Shown here: in pieces, positions 25,449 to 35,114 of the stretch
Position numbering within the stretch: position 1 is the first letter of the stretch
Layout of the letters: every line of letters starts with the position of its first letter
DNA from: Thermoplasmata archaeon
GTDB taxonomy: Archaea; Thermoplasmatota; Thermoplasmata; Lutacidiplasmatales; UBA184
Reading direction: 5' to 3'
Assembly (NCBI GenBank): GCA_021802125.1
Contig: JAKAAX010000001.1
Location: 124,001-188,000, forward strand
DNA: 64,000 nucleotides
Program-made: the position numbers and the translations under genes
The notes under the pieces: model-generated
Told to the model about the DNA's origin: nothing
What the model saw: only the letters and a program-made list of their open reading frames with translations
Database searches by the model: none

Positions 25449-28400
25449 ATGCGACCGATCGCGCGACCCCCGAGCCCTTCCCCTGCCGCCCGACGGCGGA
25501 GCGCGCGACCCGCTTCTGCGGTGCTCGCTGCGCTCGTTGCCCTGCTCCTGCTGGTCACGGTACCGACGAACGTCTCCCGACCGAGCATGCCCGGAGGGCC
25601 CTCCGTCCTCGTCGTTCCCACACCCTCCCCCGCAGGGGCGGGCGTCCGAGGTGGCGCGGGAGTCATCGGAGGGACCAAGGGGCCCGTGCCGTCCGCCCCC
25701 GCCCCCGCTCCCGCTCCCGCCCTTCCACACGCCGGGACCTCTGGTTACAACACCTCCCGCACGCTGATCCTCTGCAACGGGACCGTCGTCCCTGGCAACG
25801 TCCTCCCACCGAACAACGTCGCCCCCTACGCGCTCGCCTGGGACCCCGTCGATCTATCGATGTGGGCGGTCGGGCAGGGGCCGGGGGTGTTGGACGAGAT
25901 CAACGGGACCCCTCTGAAGACGACCCGTGGGATCGCGATCCCCAGCGGGAGCATCGACGTCGCCTACGTCCCCGGGGTGTCGGTCGTGTACGTCACCGGG
26001 GGCCCCTCCGGGAACTTGACGGTCGTGAGCACGCTCACGGGCGCGATCGTCGCGACCCTGCACGTGGGGCTGAACCTCCAGGATGTCGTCTACGATCAGT
26101 CGACGAACTACCTGTACGTGACCGACCAGCAGGCCAACCAGGTCCTGGTCATCGACCCAACGTTGGAGACCGTGGTCACCCGCGTGACCGTGGGGACCGC
26201 TCCCGTCCCGATGGCCATCGACCCGGCCACGAACATGCTCTACGTGGGGGACACGGGGACGAACGAAGTGACCGTGGTGAACACCACGTCGCTCGCGATC
26301 CAGGCCACGGTCCCGGTCGGTGCGAACCCCTCGGCGATGACCTATGACGCGATCCCACAGATCATCGGTGTCGCGAACCTGGCTTCGGACAACGTGTCGC
26401 TCATCTCCGGATCCACGAACAAGGTGATCGCCAACGTGGCGGTGGGTGGCGGTCCCGACGGGATGTCCTCCGAACCGTCGACAGGAACCCTCTTCGTGAG
26501 CGATGGCCTGACGAACAACCTCACGCTCATCGGGGGCGGGTCCACGCACCCCATCCTCGGCTCTCTTCCCATGGGTCGGTCCCCCGCCGGGGTGTTGTAC
26601 GACTCTACGGACCGTGAGCTCTACATCGCGAACGTGCGCTCGGGGAACCTGACCATCGTCGCGCTCCCAACGGACGTGGTCGTGGGAGACCTGGTGACCG
26701 GGGTCAACGCCATCAACGACGTCTACGACCCGGTCAACGGCGAGATCTACGTGTCGGACCCCCGGAGCGACCGGGTGTGGGCGGTCTACGCCAGCAACCT
26801 CACCGAGATCACGTCGGTCAAGGTGGGGACCGAACCTCAGGGGATCACGCTCGACCCTGGGACCAACCGCATCTTCGTCGCGGACATGCTGTCAACCCAG
26901 TACAACCCTAACGGGGGGGTCAGCGTCATCGACGGGTCGACGAACACGCTCGCCGCCACCCTTCCCGCCGGGACCCAGCCCGTGGGACTCTTCGACGACG
27001 CCAGGACAGGCGAGGTGTACGTCGAGAACTCGTTGAGCTCGAACGTGACGGTCATCAACGCCACGACCCTGCGGATCGTCACTTCGATCACCGTAGGGAA
27101 CTTCCCCTTCAGCGGGACGGTCGACACCGCCACGGGTCAGGTGTTCGTGGTCAACGCCGCCACCAGCAGCGTGAGCGTCATCGACCCGATCTCACACGCT
27201 GTACTGACCACGTTCGCGGTGCAGTCCGCGCCGAACGCCGCCACCTACGACCCGGTCGACAAGAACGTCTACGTGATGAACTCCGGAACGGACACGGTCA
27301 GCGTCGTGAACGGCACCTCGCTGACCACCACCACGGTCATCACCGTGGGACAGAGTCCCAGTTTCGCCGCCGTGGACACCGCGAACGGTTTCGTGGAGGT
27401 CTCAGTGGAGAACCTGGCTACCACCTCCGTGATCGACGACAGCTCGGGCAGCGTCGTCGGGCAGTACGCGGTGGGAGCGTCCCCCGCCGGGATCGCGTTC
27501 GACCCCGTCTCGGGGTACTTCTTCACCTCGAACCAGGACTCGGGCACCCTTTCGGTCTCAGGACTTCTCGTCTCGACCGGTTTCTCGGCCAGACCCAACG
27601 GGCTCACCCTGGGCAACAGCACGCGGATCGACCTCAGGGTTCCCGACGGGAACCTCCCGGTCTCCTACGCCTACACGGGCCTCCCCACGGGCTGCGGAGG
27701 GGGCAACCAGTCGACCTTCGTCTGCACGCCGACCACCGCAGGCACCTATCACGTCAGCGCGAAGTTCTGGGACTCGGTCGGGAAGAGCGGAAGCGCGACG
27801 TTCCAACTCCAGGTCAACCCCGCGTTGACCCTCAGCGTCTCGACCCGACCTGCGAAGGTCACGGAGGGAGCCAGGTTCGTCCTGAACGTCTCGGACGCCG
27901 GGGGCACGCAGCCGATACTGAGGCTGGGGTTGACCGGGCTTCCACCCAGCGTGAGCTGCCCATCGCCCTTACCGGGACCCTCCGCGCAGCTCTCGTGCAC
28001 GACCAGCGCCCCGGGGAACTTCACCGCGACGATCTGGGTGACGGACTCCGGGGGTGGGAACGTCAGCGCCTCCACGAACCTCACCGTGGACCCGCCGATG
28101 GTCCTGGGGAGCGTGGGCGCCTCCCCGAGCACGCTCGGCATGAACGGGCTCACGAACCTTTTCGTCCATGTCTTCCAGGGGACGCCGCCCTACTCCTACT
28201 TCTGGCAGGGCCTGCCGTTGGGGTGCTCGACGCAGAACGCCTCCTCGATCCCCTGCCGACCGCAAGCCTCCGGGAACATGACCGTCAAGGTGACCGTGAC
28301 CGATCATGGGGGCGGGTGGCTCAACGCTTCGCTCCAGTTCCGCGTGTACCCGCCGGTGGCGATCTCCTCGTTCGCGGCGACGCCGTCGAGCGTCGAGATC

Positions 28401-28871
28401 GGGTCCTCCATCACCTATTCCGCCCTCGCCGGCGGGGGGTCCTCGGCGCTCTCCTACGCTTACCTCGGGCTCCCCTCGGGTTGCACGAGCGCGAACCTTA
28501 GCGTGATCACGTGCACGCCCAAGATCGAGGGGACCTTCGCGACCGAGGTGGTGGTGACCGACGCCGCGGGAGACCGGGCCACCGCGTGGACCAATGCCAC
28601 CGTGCTTCCCGCATCCCTGGTCGGGGCCGGCGGAAGCGATCCGTACCTGTGGGTCGCCGCGGCGATCGCCATCGTGGTCGTGGGCGTGGTCGTCGTGTCC
28701 CTCCTTCTCCGACGACGACTCCCCAAGCAGGAAGCCGGCAACCGGTCCGCGCCGGCACCCGCGGGACCGACCGGGGCGGCCCCGAGATACCCTGCGGGAA
28801 GCTCTTCCGAGGGAGGCCAGGCTCCCCAAGGCTGGCCGCCCACTCCCCCCGGCCCACCCCCGTCACCGTAG
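25449..28871 (+). CDS. Surface beta-propeller protein with Ig-like domains and membrane anchor
   Basis: A 1140-residue exported protein. A signal segment (about 20-37) is followed by a region with around fifteen YVTN-type propeller repeats (for example DPATNMLYVGDTGTNEVTVV) arranged as one or two propellers to about residue 700. Four Ig/PKD-like modules with the local signature GLP-x-GC follow, then one transmembrane helix (about 1069-1090), a basic stop-transfer segment and a short proline-rich tail. The topology is the same as that of the other giant surface proteins here: outside domain, single anchor, proline-rich cytoplasmic end. No catalytic motif is visible, so binding or cell-wall roles are inference. 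Confidence 0.8.
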   Translation: MRPIARPPSPSPAARRRSARPASAVLAALVALLLLVTVPTNVSRPSMPGGPSVLVVPTPSPAGAGVRGGAGVIGGTKGPVPSAPAPAPAPALPHAGTSGYNTSRTLILCNGTVVPGNVLPPNNVAPYALAWDPVDLSMWAVGQGPGVLDEINGTPLKTTRGIAIPSGSIDVAYVPGVSVVYVTGGPSGNLTVVSTLTGAIVATLHVGLNLQDVVYDQSTNYLYVTDQQANQVLVIDPTLETVVTRVTVGTAPVPMAIDPATNMLYVGDTGTNEVTVVNTTSLAIQATVPVGANPSAMTYDAIPQIIGVANLASDNVSLISGSTNKVIANVAVGGGPDGMSSEPSTGTLFVSDGLTNNLTLIGGGSTHPILGSLPMGRSPAGVLYDSTDRELYIANVRSGNLTIVALPTDVVVGDLVTGVNAINDVYDPVNGEIYVSDPRSDRVWAVYASNLTEITSVKVGTEPQGITLDPGTNRIFVADMLSTQYNPNGGVSVIDGSTNTLAATLPAGTQPVGLFDDARTGEVYVENSLSSNVTVINATTLRIVTSITVGNFPFSGTVDTATGQVFVVNAATSSVSVIDPISHAVLTTFAVQSAPNAATYDPVDKNVYVMNSGTDTVSVVNGTSLTTTTVITVGQSPSFAAVDTANGFVEVSVENLATTSVIDDSSGSVVGQYAVGASPAGIAFDPVSGYFFTSNQDSGTLSVSGLLVSTGFSARPNGLTLGNSTRIDLRVPDGNLPVSYAYTGLPTGCGGGNQSTFVCTPTTAGTYHVSAKFWDSVGKSGSATFQLQVNPALTLSVSTRPAKVTEGARFVLNVSDAGGTQPILRLGLTGLPPSVSCPSPLPGPSAQLSCTTSAPGNFTATIWVTDSGGGNVSASTNLTVDPPMVLGSVGASPSTLGMNGLTNLFVHVFQGTPPYSYFWQGLPLGCSTQNASSIPCRPQASGNMTVKVTVTDHGGGWLNASLQFRVYPPVAISSFAATPSSVEIGSSITYSALAGGGSSALSYAYLGLPSGCTSANLSVITCTPKIEGTFATEVVVTDAAGDRATAWTNATVLPASLVGAGGSDPYLWVAAAIAIVVVGVVVVSLLLRRRLPKQEAGNRSAPAPAGPTGAAPRYPAGSSSEGGQAPQGWPPTPPGPPPSP

Positions 28872-28986
28872 CGGGCTGCCCCCAAACTGAAGGGCGCCGA
28901 TGCAAGCGTGAAGTACGATTGCGGCCGTTCCAAGATGAGCGACGGGTGGGAAGCTTGGAGCTGCCCCCTCGGTCGGAGATTGGGTC

Positions 28987-29445
28987 TTGACGACGGTCGA
29001 TTTCGTCCTGAAGCGGGTCCCTGCCTGTCGAGTGGCGACGCTGAGCTGGAACGGGGCGTGGAGCGAGAGCGCGATCCACTCCCACTTCCTCCAGGTCCAA
29101 CGGTGGGCGGAGGGGCAGGGGCTCCGGACCGGGCGCTGGATCTTCCGGGAATGGTGGCAGAAGCGCCGATGGCAGGTGAGCGTCGAGGTGAAGGGGAAGG
29201 TCCGGGGGGACGGAAAGATCCGAGTCCAGGAGCTCCCGTCCACCTGGGTGGCGAGCGTCACCTTCGATCCGGACCAGGTCTCACCCCGGGTCGTCTATCA
29301 CGGGCTCTCTGACTGGACGCGTTGGCGGAAGAAGGAGAAGGACCTGCGGTCCGTCAGCTACGTTCGCGAAGTGTATGCGGGCGATCCCTGGAAGAACCGG
29401 AAGGCGTGGTCGAAGACCGAGGTCCAGTTCCTGGTACGGAAGTGA
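28987..29445 (+). CDS. GyrI-like small-molecule-binding domain protein
   Basis: A 152-residue protein without a DNA-binding domain. The strand-helix-strand repeat (TLSWNGAWSESAIHSHFLQVQRWAEGQGL … VSVEVKG … ELPSTWVASVTF … VYHGLSDWTRW) fits the GyrI-like / AraC effector-binding fold, which binds hydrophobic drugs or acts as a hydrolase in some members. The tryptophan content is high. The start is TTG. It is followed by two small membrane proteins on the same strand and may be cotranscribed with them. Assignment is by pattern only. Confidence 0.6.
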   Translation: MTTVDFVLKRVPACRVATLSWNGAWSESAIHSHFLQVQRWAEGQGLRTGRWIFREWWQKRRWQVSVEVKGKVRGDGKIRVQELPSTWVASVTFDPDQVSPRVVYHGLSDWTRWRKKEKDLRSVSYVREVYAGDPWKNRKAWSKTEVQFLVRK

Positions 29446-29503
29446 CCGCACGCGCCTGGGGTGAGGGCACGACCGGGCCGTCCCCTACGGGCCTCCGAGG
29501 ACG

Positions 29504-29854
29504 ATGAAGGACCGCACGACCATCGCGGGCGTGCTCTTCGTGGACATGGTCCTGGGCCTGGTCGCCGGCGCCCTCACGGAGCTGTTCACCCCTCAGATCT
29601 CCGCGTTCATCAACGAGAACATCTCGGTGGTCTTCGGGGTGGGCATCATCTTCCTGGAAGGCCCCTCCCTCGTGCTCTCGATCGTGCTCCCTCGCCGCAT
29701 GATCCGCATCTGGGTCCGTAACGCGATCCAGGCGGGAGGGCCCTTCCTGGCCTTCGCAGGCTACGTGCTGGGCTACGGGCTCCTCCTTCACCCGCCCTTC
29801 GCGATCCCTTGGCCCTGGATCACCCAGCACGCGCGGGCGATGATCGGTCCGTAG
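29504..29854 (+). CDS. Small membrane protein
   Basis: A 116-residue protein with three or four hydrophobic helices (about 7-28, 37-60, 72-95). The loops are short and there is no cysteine or metal motif. I do not recognise a family. It starts with ATG 58 bases after the GyrI-like gene and ends 53 bases before the next membrane-protein gene. Confidence 0.65.
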   Translation: MKDRTTIAGVLFVDMVLGLVAGALTELFTPQISAFINENISVVFGVGIIFLEGPSLVLSIVLPRRMIRIWVRNAIQAGGPFLAFAGYVLGYGLLLHPPFAIPWPWITQHARAMIGP

Positions 29855-29875
29855 GTGATTCTTCCTCCGAAAGGG

Positions 29876-29883
29876 CCTTAACC
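29876..29883 (+). promoter_or_regulatory. TATA-like box of the 29908 membrane-protein gene
   Basis: CCTTAACC is centred 28 nt before the ATG at 29908, with further AT-rich sequence (CATTATT) just after it. Confidence 0.5.
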
Positions 29884-29907
29884 TCATTATTCCCGAACGT
29901 ACCCTCG

Positions 29908-30354
29908 ATGTCCATGGACACCCAAGCGCCGTCCCCCTTCGCGCAAGCTCCCGCCCGCGGAGGATACCCTCCAGGGTACGGGAGCGTGCCTGCCAACCCC
30001 TACGCCCAGGGGTACGGGGCACCGGAATACCCGGTCCAGGTCCCGGTGGCCGCCGCCCAAGGCGTGGGACTTGCGGACGTCGATGTGGTCGAGGCGAAGA
30101 AGACCCACGCCCGGGGGGCCATGATCTACATGCTGGCCTGGGTGGTCATCGCGGTCTCCCTGCCGATGCTGATCGCGGGGATCGGGCTCGCGATCGGCGC
30201 CGGGGGCCTCAGCGGTACGCCTCAGGACATCCTCCTGGCGGGGTTGGGGCTTCTCGCCGGCGGGATGGCCATCCGGGGCGTGGGCTTCTCGCTCATGATG
30301 AAGGCGGACTTCATCATCCGGGCTCACGCGTGGACCGCCGCCGGGCAGCGGTGA
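29908..30354 (+). CDS. Proline/tyrosine-rich N-terminus two-helix membrane protein
   Basis: A 148-residue protein. Residues 1-55 are rich in proline, glycine, alanine and tyrosine (GYPPGYGSVPANPYAQGYG), a typical disordered segment; two membrane helices follow (about 75-98 and 108-130). The ATG at 29908 is supported by a CCTTAACC box at 29876-29883, 28 nt upstream. A longer in-frame reading back to 29809 overlaps the previous gene and is rejected. The proline-rich segment resembles the cytoplasmic tails of the large surface proteins, but placed at the N-terminus. Function unknown. Confidence 0.65.
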   Translation: MSMDTQAPSPFAQAPARGGYPPGYGSVPANPYAQGYGAPEYPVQVPVAAAQGVGLADVDVVEAKKTHARGAMIYMLAWVVIAVSLPMLIAGIGLAIGAGGLSGTPQDILLAGLGLLAGGMAIRGVGFSLMMKADFIIRAHAWTAAGQR

Positions 30355-30415
30355 GACGCAGCGCTCCTGGACAGGGACCCTGTGGGATCACCCGCCGGAG
30401 GGAGCGGTCGGGACT

Positions 30416-33142
30416 TCAGCGCCAACCCTGACCGGGGTAGTAGGCGGGCTCGGAGTAGAGACTGGTCGGGAGGGACCTCCCGGCGCGCGGACGCAGCTTC
30501 CCACCCTCGACCCCGATGAAGAGGGCCGCCGCGAGCATCGCGACGACCACGATGGGCAGCAGAAGGTAGACCAGAGCGTAGGAGCCCCCGAGGAGGTTGA
30601 ACCCTCCGATGACGATCGTCTGCGAGCCCTCGGCCGACGTGGTCCCCCCGACGACGACGGCGATCTTCGAGGAGACGTTGACGCCGAAAGCGTCCGTCGC
30701 CCAGACGGTCAGGTTATACGTCCCCCCATGCGCGTAGGAGTGGGTGGTGGACAGGGCCGGCCCGGCGCTTCCCAGGACCGAGCCGTCGCCGAAGTCCCAC
30801 GTCACCTGGTAGGGAGGCTGCCCTCCCGTCAGGGTCACGTTGTAGGGCTCGGACGTTCCGACCGCGATCGACCCGCTCGGGATGTGCGGGGTGCCGATCA
30901 CGAGGGTCGGGGCGACGGTGACCACCGTCGAGGCGTTCACCGAGCCGGGGTGTGTCGGGTTCTCCCTCACCGTGAGCAGCGCGGTAAAGTTCCCCGCCAG
31001 AGAATAGACGTGGGAGGTGATGGGGAGCCAGTTGGGCGGGCTGTTGTCGCCGAAGCTCCAGGTCAGGTTGAACGGCGCCATCCCCCCCTGGAGCTGCTCC
31101 GTGAAGTTCGCTTCGAACCCGCCGTTCCTGAGCTCACCGGAGGAGGGGGTGGCGAAGATGGCGAGATGCATCGGGGCGGGGTTCACGTAGATCGAGGTGG
31201 AGGAGTTGCCGACCCTGCCGTTCACGTCGGTCGCGTTCAAGGTGACCTTGAACGTTCCCCCGGTAGTGAACTCGTGCGTCACGTTGGCGAGGGTCGAGAT
31301 GGGGGAACCGTCCCCGAAGGCCCACTGGACGTGATAGGGCCCCGTGCCGCCCGTGATGGCCGAGGTGAAGGTCACGTTGAGCGGAGCGGTCCCGGTCGTC
31401 GGTGTCGCGGTGACCGAGATGCAGAGCGCGCCCAGAAGGCACTCCACGGTGAGGTTGACCTCGGAGGAGGAGGAGACCCCCACCGCGTCCACCACCGAGA
31501 CCTTCGCGGTGTACGACCCCGGTCCGGTGTAGACATGTGTCGGGTTGGCGCTGGTCGCGCAGGGTGAGGTGCAGCCGTCGCCGAAGTCCCAGATGTACGA
31601 GAGCGGGGCGGTGCCCCCGCTCACGTTCCCCCAGAACTGGGTCTGGTTCCCCATCCAGGCCTTCTTCGGGGAGGCCGCGGCGCCCACGAGAGGGTCCGCG
31701 GAGATGTTGACCTGGAGCGAGTGGCTCACCGTCTGACCGTAAGCGTCGGTGACGGTGAACGTCGCGGCGTACGTCCCCGGGGTGGTATAGGCGTGGCTCG
31801 CGTTCGCGGTCGTGGCGCTCCCGCCATCTCCGAACTTCCAGCTCACGGCGTAGGGGGTCTGACCCCCGGCGATCGCGGAGGAGAAGGTCACCGTCTGCTG
31901 GATGTCGGTGGCGAGGGGTGTCGCGGAGGCCGTGGCCACCAGCAGCTGTCCGAAGGCCCAGGTGTCCTGGGTGTTGGAGGAGTTCGTGGAACCCGAGAAG
32001 ATGATGGGTAGTCCGCCGGAGGAGGGAGCGGCGCAGACGACACCGTCCCGCGGAGTGGGGATGGTGGCCGGGTAGACGGGGCTCCAGAGGCCCCCGCTGA
32101 ACTCCCAGGTCTCTCCCACGTCACCCGCCGCGCTGTCGCCCTGGGTGAGCACAATGGACTGGGTGTTGGGGTCCCAGAACATCGCACCGTTCGCGATGGC
32201 GGGAGGGCTCACGGACGGGGTGATGTTGGTCCAGGTGCCCCCGCTGAACGCCCACGTGCCGCTCAGCTCGTGCACGCCGTTGTAGCCCCCGAAGAGGATG
32301 TCCTCCTTCAGGACCGGGTCGTAGGCCATCCCCGCCGCTTCCCGGGGCGAAGGTGACGTGGCGGGGCTGATCGTCTTCCAGCCCCCGGAGGCGGTGTAGA
32401 CGGACGTGGTCGCCAGGTAGTTCGTGGACCCGCAGGCCGAGGCGCTCGGGTTCGTGAGGTCGATGTTGAACTGGGAGCAGCCGCCGAACATCACCACCTC
32501 GCCGTCCGCAGGGTCGTCCGCGATGCTCACCGCGAGGGCCCCCGTCGGCAGGGTTCCGGACACCTGGGTCCAGGTGCCCTGCGCGTAGGTCCAGGAATCG
32601 CCCATGTTGCAGGTGGAGGAGAGCAGGTTGATCCCGGTGCAGCCCCCGAACATCACGACGCGGGAATCCGCGCTGTCGTAGGCCATCCCGGCCTCCGCGC
32701 GGCCGGAGGGGGAGCAGGAGTTGCAGACGTTCTTCCAGCCCTGGGCAGCGTTGTAGGTCCAGGTGTCGCCGTCGGCCGAGGTCCCGCCGTTCTCCCCGCC
32801 GAACAAGACCGCGTACCCGTCGGCGCCGTCCCAGGTCATCGAGCCGTACGAGCGGCTCAGCGAGCTGCCGCCCAGGCAGGTGGAACAGATCTGGATCCAG
32901 GTGGGGGCCCCCGGTGCCGCCCCGCCGGGTGCGCTGGCCGGGTCGCCGGAGCTGGGGACGGGTCCGCCGAGCGGGACTCCCGAGAGGGAGGGCTCGGTAC
33001 GGGGGAGGGTCGGCACGGGCGCGGGGGTCGACCCTCGTGCTCCGGGCATCTGGGCGGGAAGGACCGAAGAAGCGAGGAGGGAGATGGCGACGACGCAGAG
33101 CGCACCGAGGAACGCCCATGAGCGCTTCCGGCACCCTCGCAC
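30416..33142 (-). CDS. Kelch/PKD surface protein with C-terminal membrane anchor
   Basis: A 908-residue exported protein. A signal peptide is near the N-terminus (SWAFLGALCVVAISLLASS). About six kelch-like blades (YDSADSRVVMFGG type) are followed by about five PKD domains with the typical W-x-FGDG…H-x-Y…G-x-Y/F…VTD pattern. One transmembrane helix and a short basic/tyrosine tail finish the protein. The GTG at 33142 is chosen over GTG 33151 because an AATTAG box (33166-33173) is centred 27 nt before it. It shares its layout with the 11642 protein but uses canonical PKD modules and lacks the zinc ribbon. Adhesion is a reasonable inference. Confidence 0.85.
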   Translation of the reverse strand: MRGCRKRSWAFLGALCVVAISLLASSVLPAQMPGARGSTPAPVPTLPRTEPSLSGVPLGGPVPSSGDPASAPGGAAPGAPTWIQICSTCLGGSSLSRSYGSMTWDGADGYAVLFGGENGGTSADGDTWTYNAAQGWKNVCNSCSPSGRAEAGMAYDSADSRVVMFGGCTGINLLSSTCNMGDSWTYAQGTWTQVSGTLPTGALAVSIADDPADGEVVMFGGCSQFNIDLTNPSASACGSTNYLATTSVYTASGGWKTISPATSPSPREAAGMAYDPVLKEDILFGGYNGVHELSGTWAFSGGTWTNITPSVSPPAIANGAMFWDPNTQSIVLTQGDSAAGDVGETWEFSGGLWSPVYPATIPTPRDGVVCAAPSSGGLPIIFSGSTNSSNTQDTWAFGQLLVATASATPLATDIQQTVTFSSAIAGGQTPYAVSWKFGDGGSATTANASHAYTTPGTYAATFTVTDAYGQTVSHSLQVNISADPLVGAAASPKKAWMGNQTQFWGNVSGGTAPLSYIWDFGDGCTSPCATSANPTHVYTGPGSYTAKVSVVDAVGVSSSSEVNLTVECLLGALCISVTATPTTGTAPLNVTFTSAITGGTGPYHVQWAFGDGSPISTLANVTHEFTTGGTFKVTLNATDVNGRVGNSSTSIYVNPAPMHLAIFATPSSGELRNGGFEANFTEQLQGGMAPFNLTWSFGDNSPPNWLPITSHVYSLAGNFTALLTVRENPTHPGSVNASTVVTVAPTLVIGTPHIPSGSIAVGTSEPYNVTLTGGQPPYQVTWDFGDGSVLGSAGPALSTTHSYAHGGTYNLTVWATDAFGVNVSSKIAVVVGGTTSAEGSQTIVIGGFNLLGGSYALVYLLLPIVVVAMLAAALFIGVEGGKLRPRAGRSLPTSLYSEPAYYPGQGWR

Positions 33143-33165
33143 AGGGTCCACACTCTCTCCTCGAG

Positions 33166-33173
33166 CTAATTAC
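33166..33173 (-). promoter_or_regulatory. TATA box of the kelch/PKD surface-protein gene
   Basis: On the minus strand TAATTAGC is centred 27 nt before the GTG at 33142 and only 18 nt before the alternative GTG at 33151. It therefore favours the shorter protein. Confidence 0.5.
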
Positions 33174-33324
33174 CCTTCGGAAAAGTGAACGACGCCCCGG
33201 CCTCCCTCGAGGTTGAGGCCGACGGCCCGGGCCCCTCGGACCTCGCGTCAGCGCCTTGAGCCCATCCCACATCCCCCATCAGCCGGGCCCTCAGAGACCG
33301 GGCCCTGCATTAGCGAGGAGGAAC

Positions 33325-33582
33325 ATGTCCCCGGAGGTCGAGAAAGAGGATGGGGACTCGCCCCCAAGACCCGCCAAGCACGAGGTCTTGCTCCCTTTCC
33401 CGGGGTCCCTCTGCCACCGCTGCGCCGCACCTCCCTCGTACGTCGCGACAAGGACCTCGATCTACATCCGGTGCCCGCTCCTTCCGAACAAGTACCCGCC
33501 CCAGCCCGTCGTCACCTGCCGGCTCTTCCGGCCCAAAGAGGCGGTCCCCCAGCACCCCCGCGCGGACCCGAGCGGAGCCTGA
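33325..33582 (+). CDS. Small cysteine-containing conserved protein
   Basis: An 85-residue protein. The core LPFPGSLCHRCAAPPSYVATRTSIYIRCPLLPNKYPPQPVVTCRLFRP has four cysteines (CxxC…C…C) and a KYPPQPV segment. I recall similar short proteins in bacteria, but no function. A zinc or Fe-S site is plausible. The ATG at 33325 is preceded by a purine-rich GGAGG four bases before it, one of the few Shine-Dalgarno-like sites in this window. The gene sits between a divergent surface protein and convergent sufB. Confidence 0.6.
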   Translation: MSPEVEKEDGDSPPRPAKHEVLLPFPGSLCHRCAAPPSYVATRTSIYIRCPLLPNKYPPQPVVTCRLFRPKEAVPQHPRADPSGA

Positions 33583-33669
33583 GCTCAGCTCACCGCCACG
33601 GGACCTGGGTCACCGGGACGGACCAAGAGGGACCGGTTCGCGGAACGAGGGGAGCTGCGGGAGGCCCGC

Positions 33670-35085
33670 TCAGCCGACGGCGCCCGTCATCTCGAGCTGG
33701 ATCAGACGGTTGAGCTCGAGCGCATAGTCGACCGGCAGCTCCTTCGCGAACTCCGCAAGGAATCCCATCAGGATCAGGTGGATCGAGTCCGACTCGCTCA
33801 ACCCGCGGCTCATCAGGTAGAAGATCTGCTCCTCCCCGATCTTGCCCACCACGGCCTCGTGGGTGATCGTGACGTCCTCGTACTCGTGGACCTCGTTGTA
33901 GGGGTAGGTGTCCGACCGCGAGATGGCGTCCGGCAGGAGCGCGTCGCATCGGACGGCGGACTTCGCGCCCGTCGCGCCGCGCGCGACATGCAGCAGACCG
34001 CGGTAGGAGGTCTGGCCCCCGCGGATGGCGATGGACTTGCCGATGATCTTGCTCGAGGTGTTCGGAGCGGAGTGGACCGCCTTGGCCCCGGAGTCGATGA
34101 TCTGACCCTCGCTCGCGAAGGCCACCGAGAGCATGTCCCCGCGGGCGCCCTTGCCCTTGAGGTAGACCGACGGGTACTTCATCGTCACCTTGCTGCCGAG
34201 GTTCCCGTCCACCCACTCCACGAGGGAGTTCTCGTAGGCGAAGGCGCGCTTCGTCACGAGGTTGTAGACGTTCTTCGACCAGTTCTGGACGGTGGTGTAC
34301 CGGATCTTCGCGTCGGCCTCGGCGATGACCTCGACGACGGCGGCGTGGAGGGAGTTCTCGGAGTAGACCGGGGCCGTGCACCCTTCGATGTAGTGGATCT
34401 TCGCACCCTTGTCCGCGATGATGAGCGTCCGCTCGAACTGCCCGACGGACTTCGCGTTGATCCGGAAGTAGGCCTGCAGGGGGATCCCCGCGTCCACTCC
34501 CGGAGGCACGTAGACGAAGCTGCCCCCGGACCAGACCGCGCTGTTGAGCGCGGAGAACTTGTTGTCGTTGTAGGGGACGATCTTGCCGAAGTACTTCCGG
34601 AGGATCTCCGGGTGCTCCCGGACCGCGGTGTCCGTATCGCAGAAGATGACCCCCTTCTTCGAGAGGTCCTCCCGGATCCTGTGGTAGACGGTGCCGCTGT
34701 CGTACTGGGCCCCGACCCCGGCGAAGTACTCCCGCTCGGCCTTCGGGATGCCCAGCCGGTCGAAGGTGTTCTTGATGTCGGCGGGAAGGTCCTCCCACCG
34801 CTTCTTCGTCTCCCCCTCCGCGAGGGGGTTGGCGTAGTAGGTGTAGGCGTCGAAGTCCAGGTCGGACAGGTCCGGCCCCCAGTCGGGCATGGGGCGGTCC
34901 AGGAAATGCTCGTAGGCCCGGAGCCGGTATTCCAGCATCCAGTCGGGTTCGTGCTTCAGCGCGGAGATCTGCCGGACGATGTCGCGCGAGAGCCCCTTCG
35001 CGGTCCGGACCTTGTAGGTCTCGGGGTCCTTGAAGTCGTAGCGCGTGTAGTCCAGCGGGGTGATCTCGGCAGCGTTCTGAGCCAT
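33670..35085 (-). CDS. sufB: SufB Fe-S cluster assembly scaffold protein
   Basis: A 471-residue SufB. The N-terminal helical region (ISALKHEPDWMLEYRLRAYEHF) and the beta-helix with EGCTAPVYSENSLHAAVVEV and SAVRCDALLPDAISRSDTYP are characteristic. It forms the scaffold complex with SufC and SufD. The position that in E. coli SufB is a cysteine in a NCGAHT context reads SRSDTYP here, as I align it by eye. The gene has its own promoter: an ATTAAATA box (35127-35134) and a dyad precede the ATG, with a leader of roughly 20 nt containing GAGAGGGG. Confidence 0.92.
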   Translation of the reverse strand: MAQNAAEITPLDYTRYDFKDPETYKVRTAKGLSRDIVRQISALKHEPDWMLEYRLRAYEHFLDRPMPDWGPDLSDLDFDAYTYYANPLAEGETKKRWEDLPADIKNTFDRLGIPKAEREYFAGVGAQYDSGTVYHRIREDLSKKGVIFCDTDTAVREHPEILRKYFGKIVPYNDNKFSALNSAVWSGGSFVYVPPGVDAGIPLQAYFRINAKSVGQFERTLIIADKGAKIHYIEGCTAPVYSENSLHAAVVEVIAEADAKIRYTTVQNWSKNVYNLVTKRAFAYENSLVEWVDGNLGSKVTMKYPSVYLKGKGARGDMLSVAFASEGQIIDSGAKAVHSAPNTSSKIIGKSIAIRGGQTSYRGLLHVARGATGAKSAVRCDALLPDAISRSDTYPYNEVHEYEDVTITHEAVVGKIGEEQIFYLMSRGLSESDSIHLILMGFLAEFAKELPVDYALELNRLIQLEMTGAVG

Positions 35086-35114
35086 GATGTTCCCCTCTCT
35101 GCTGTACCGATTAG

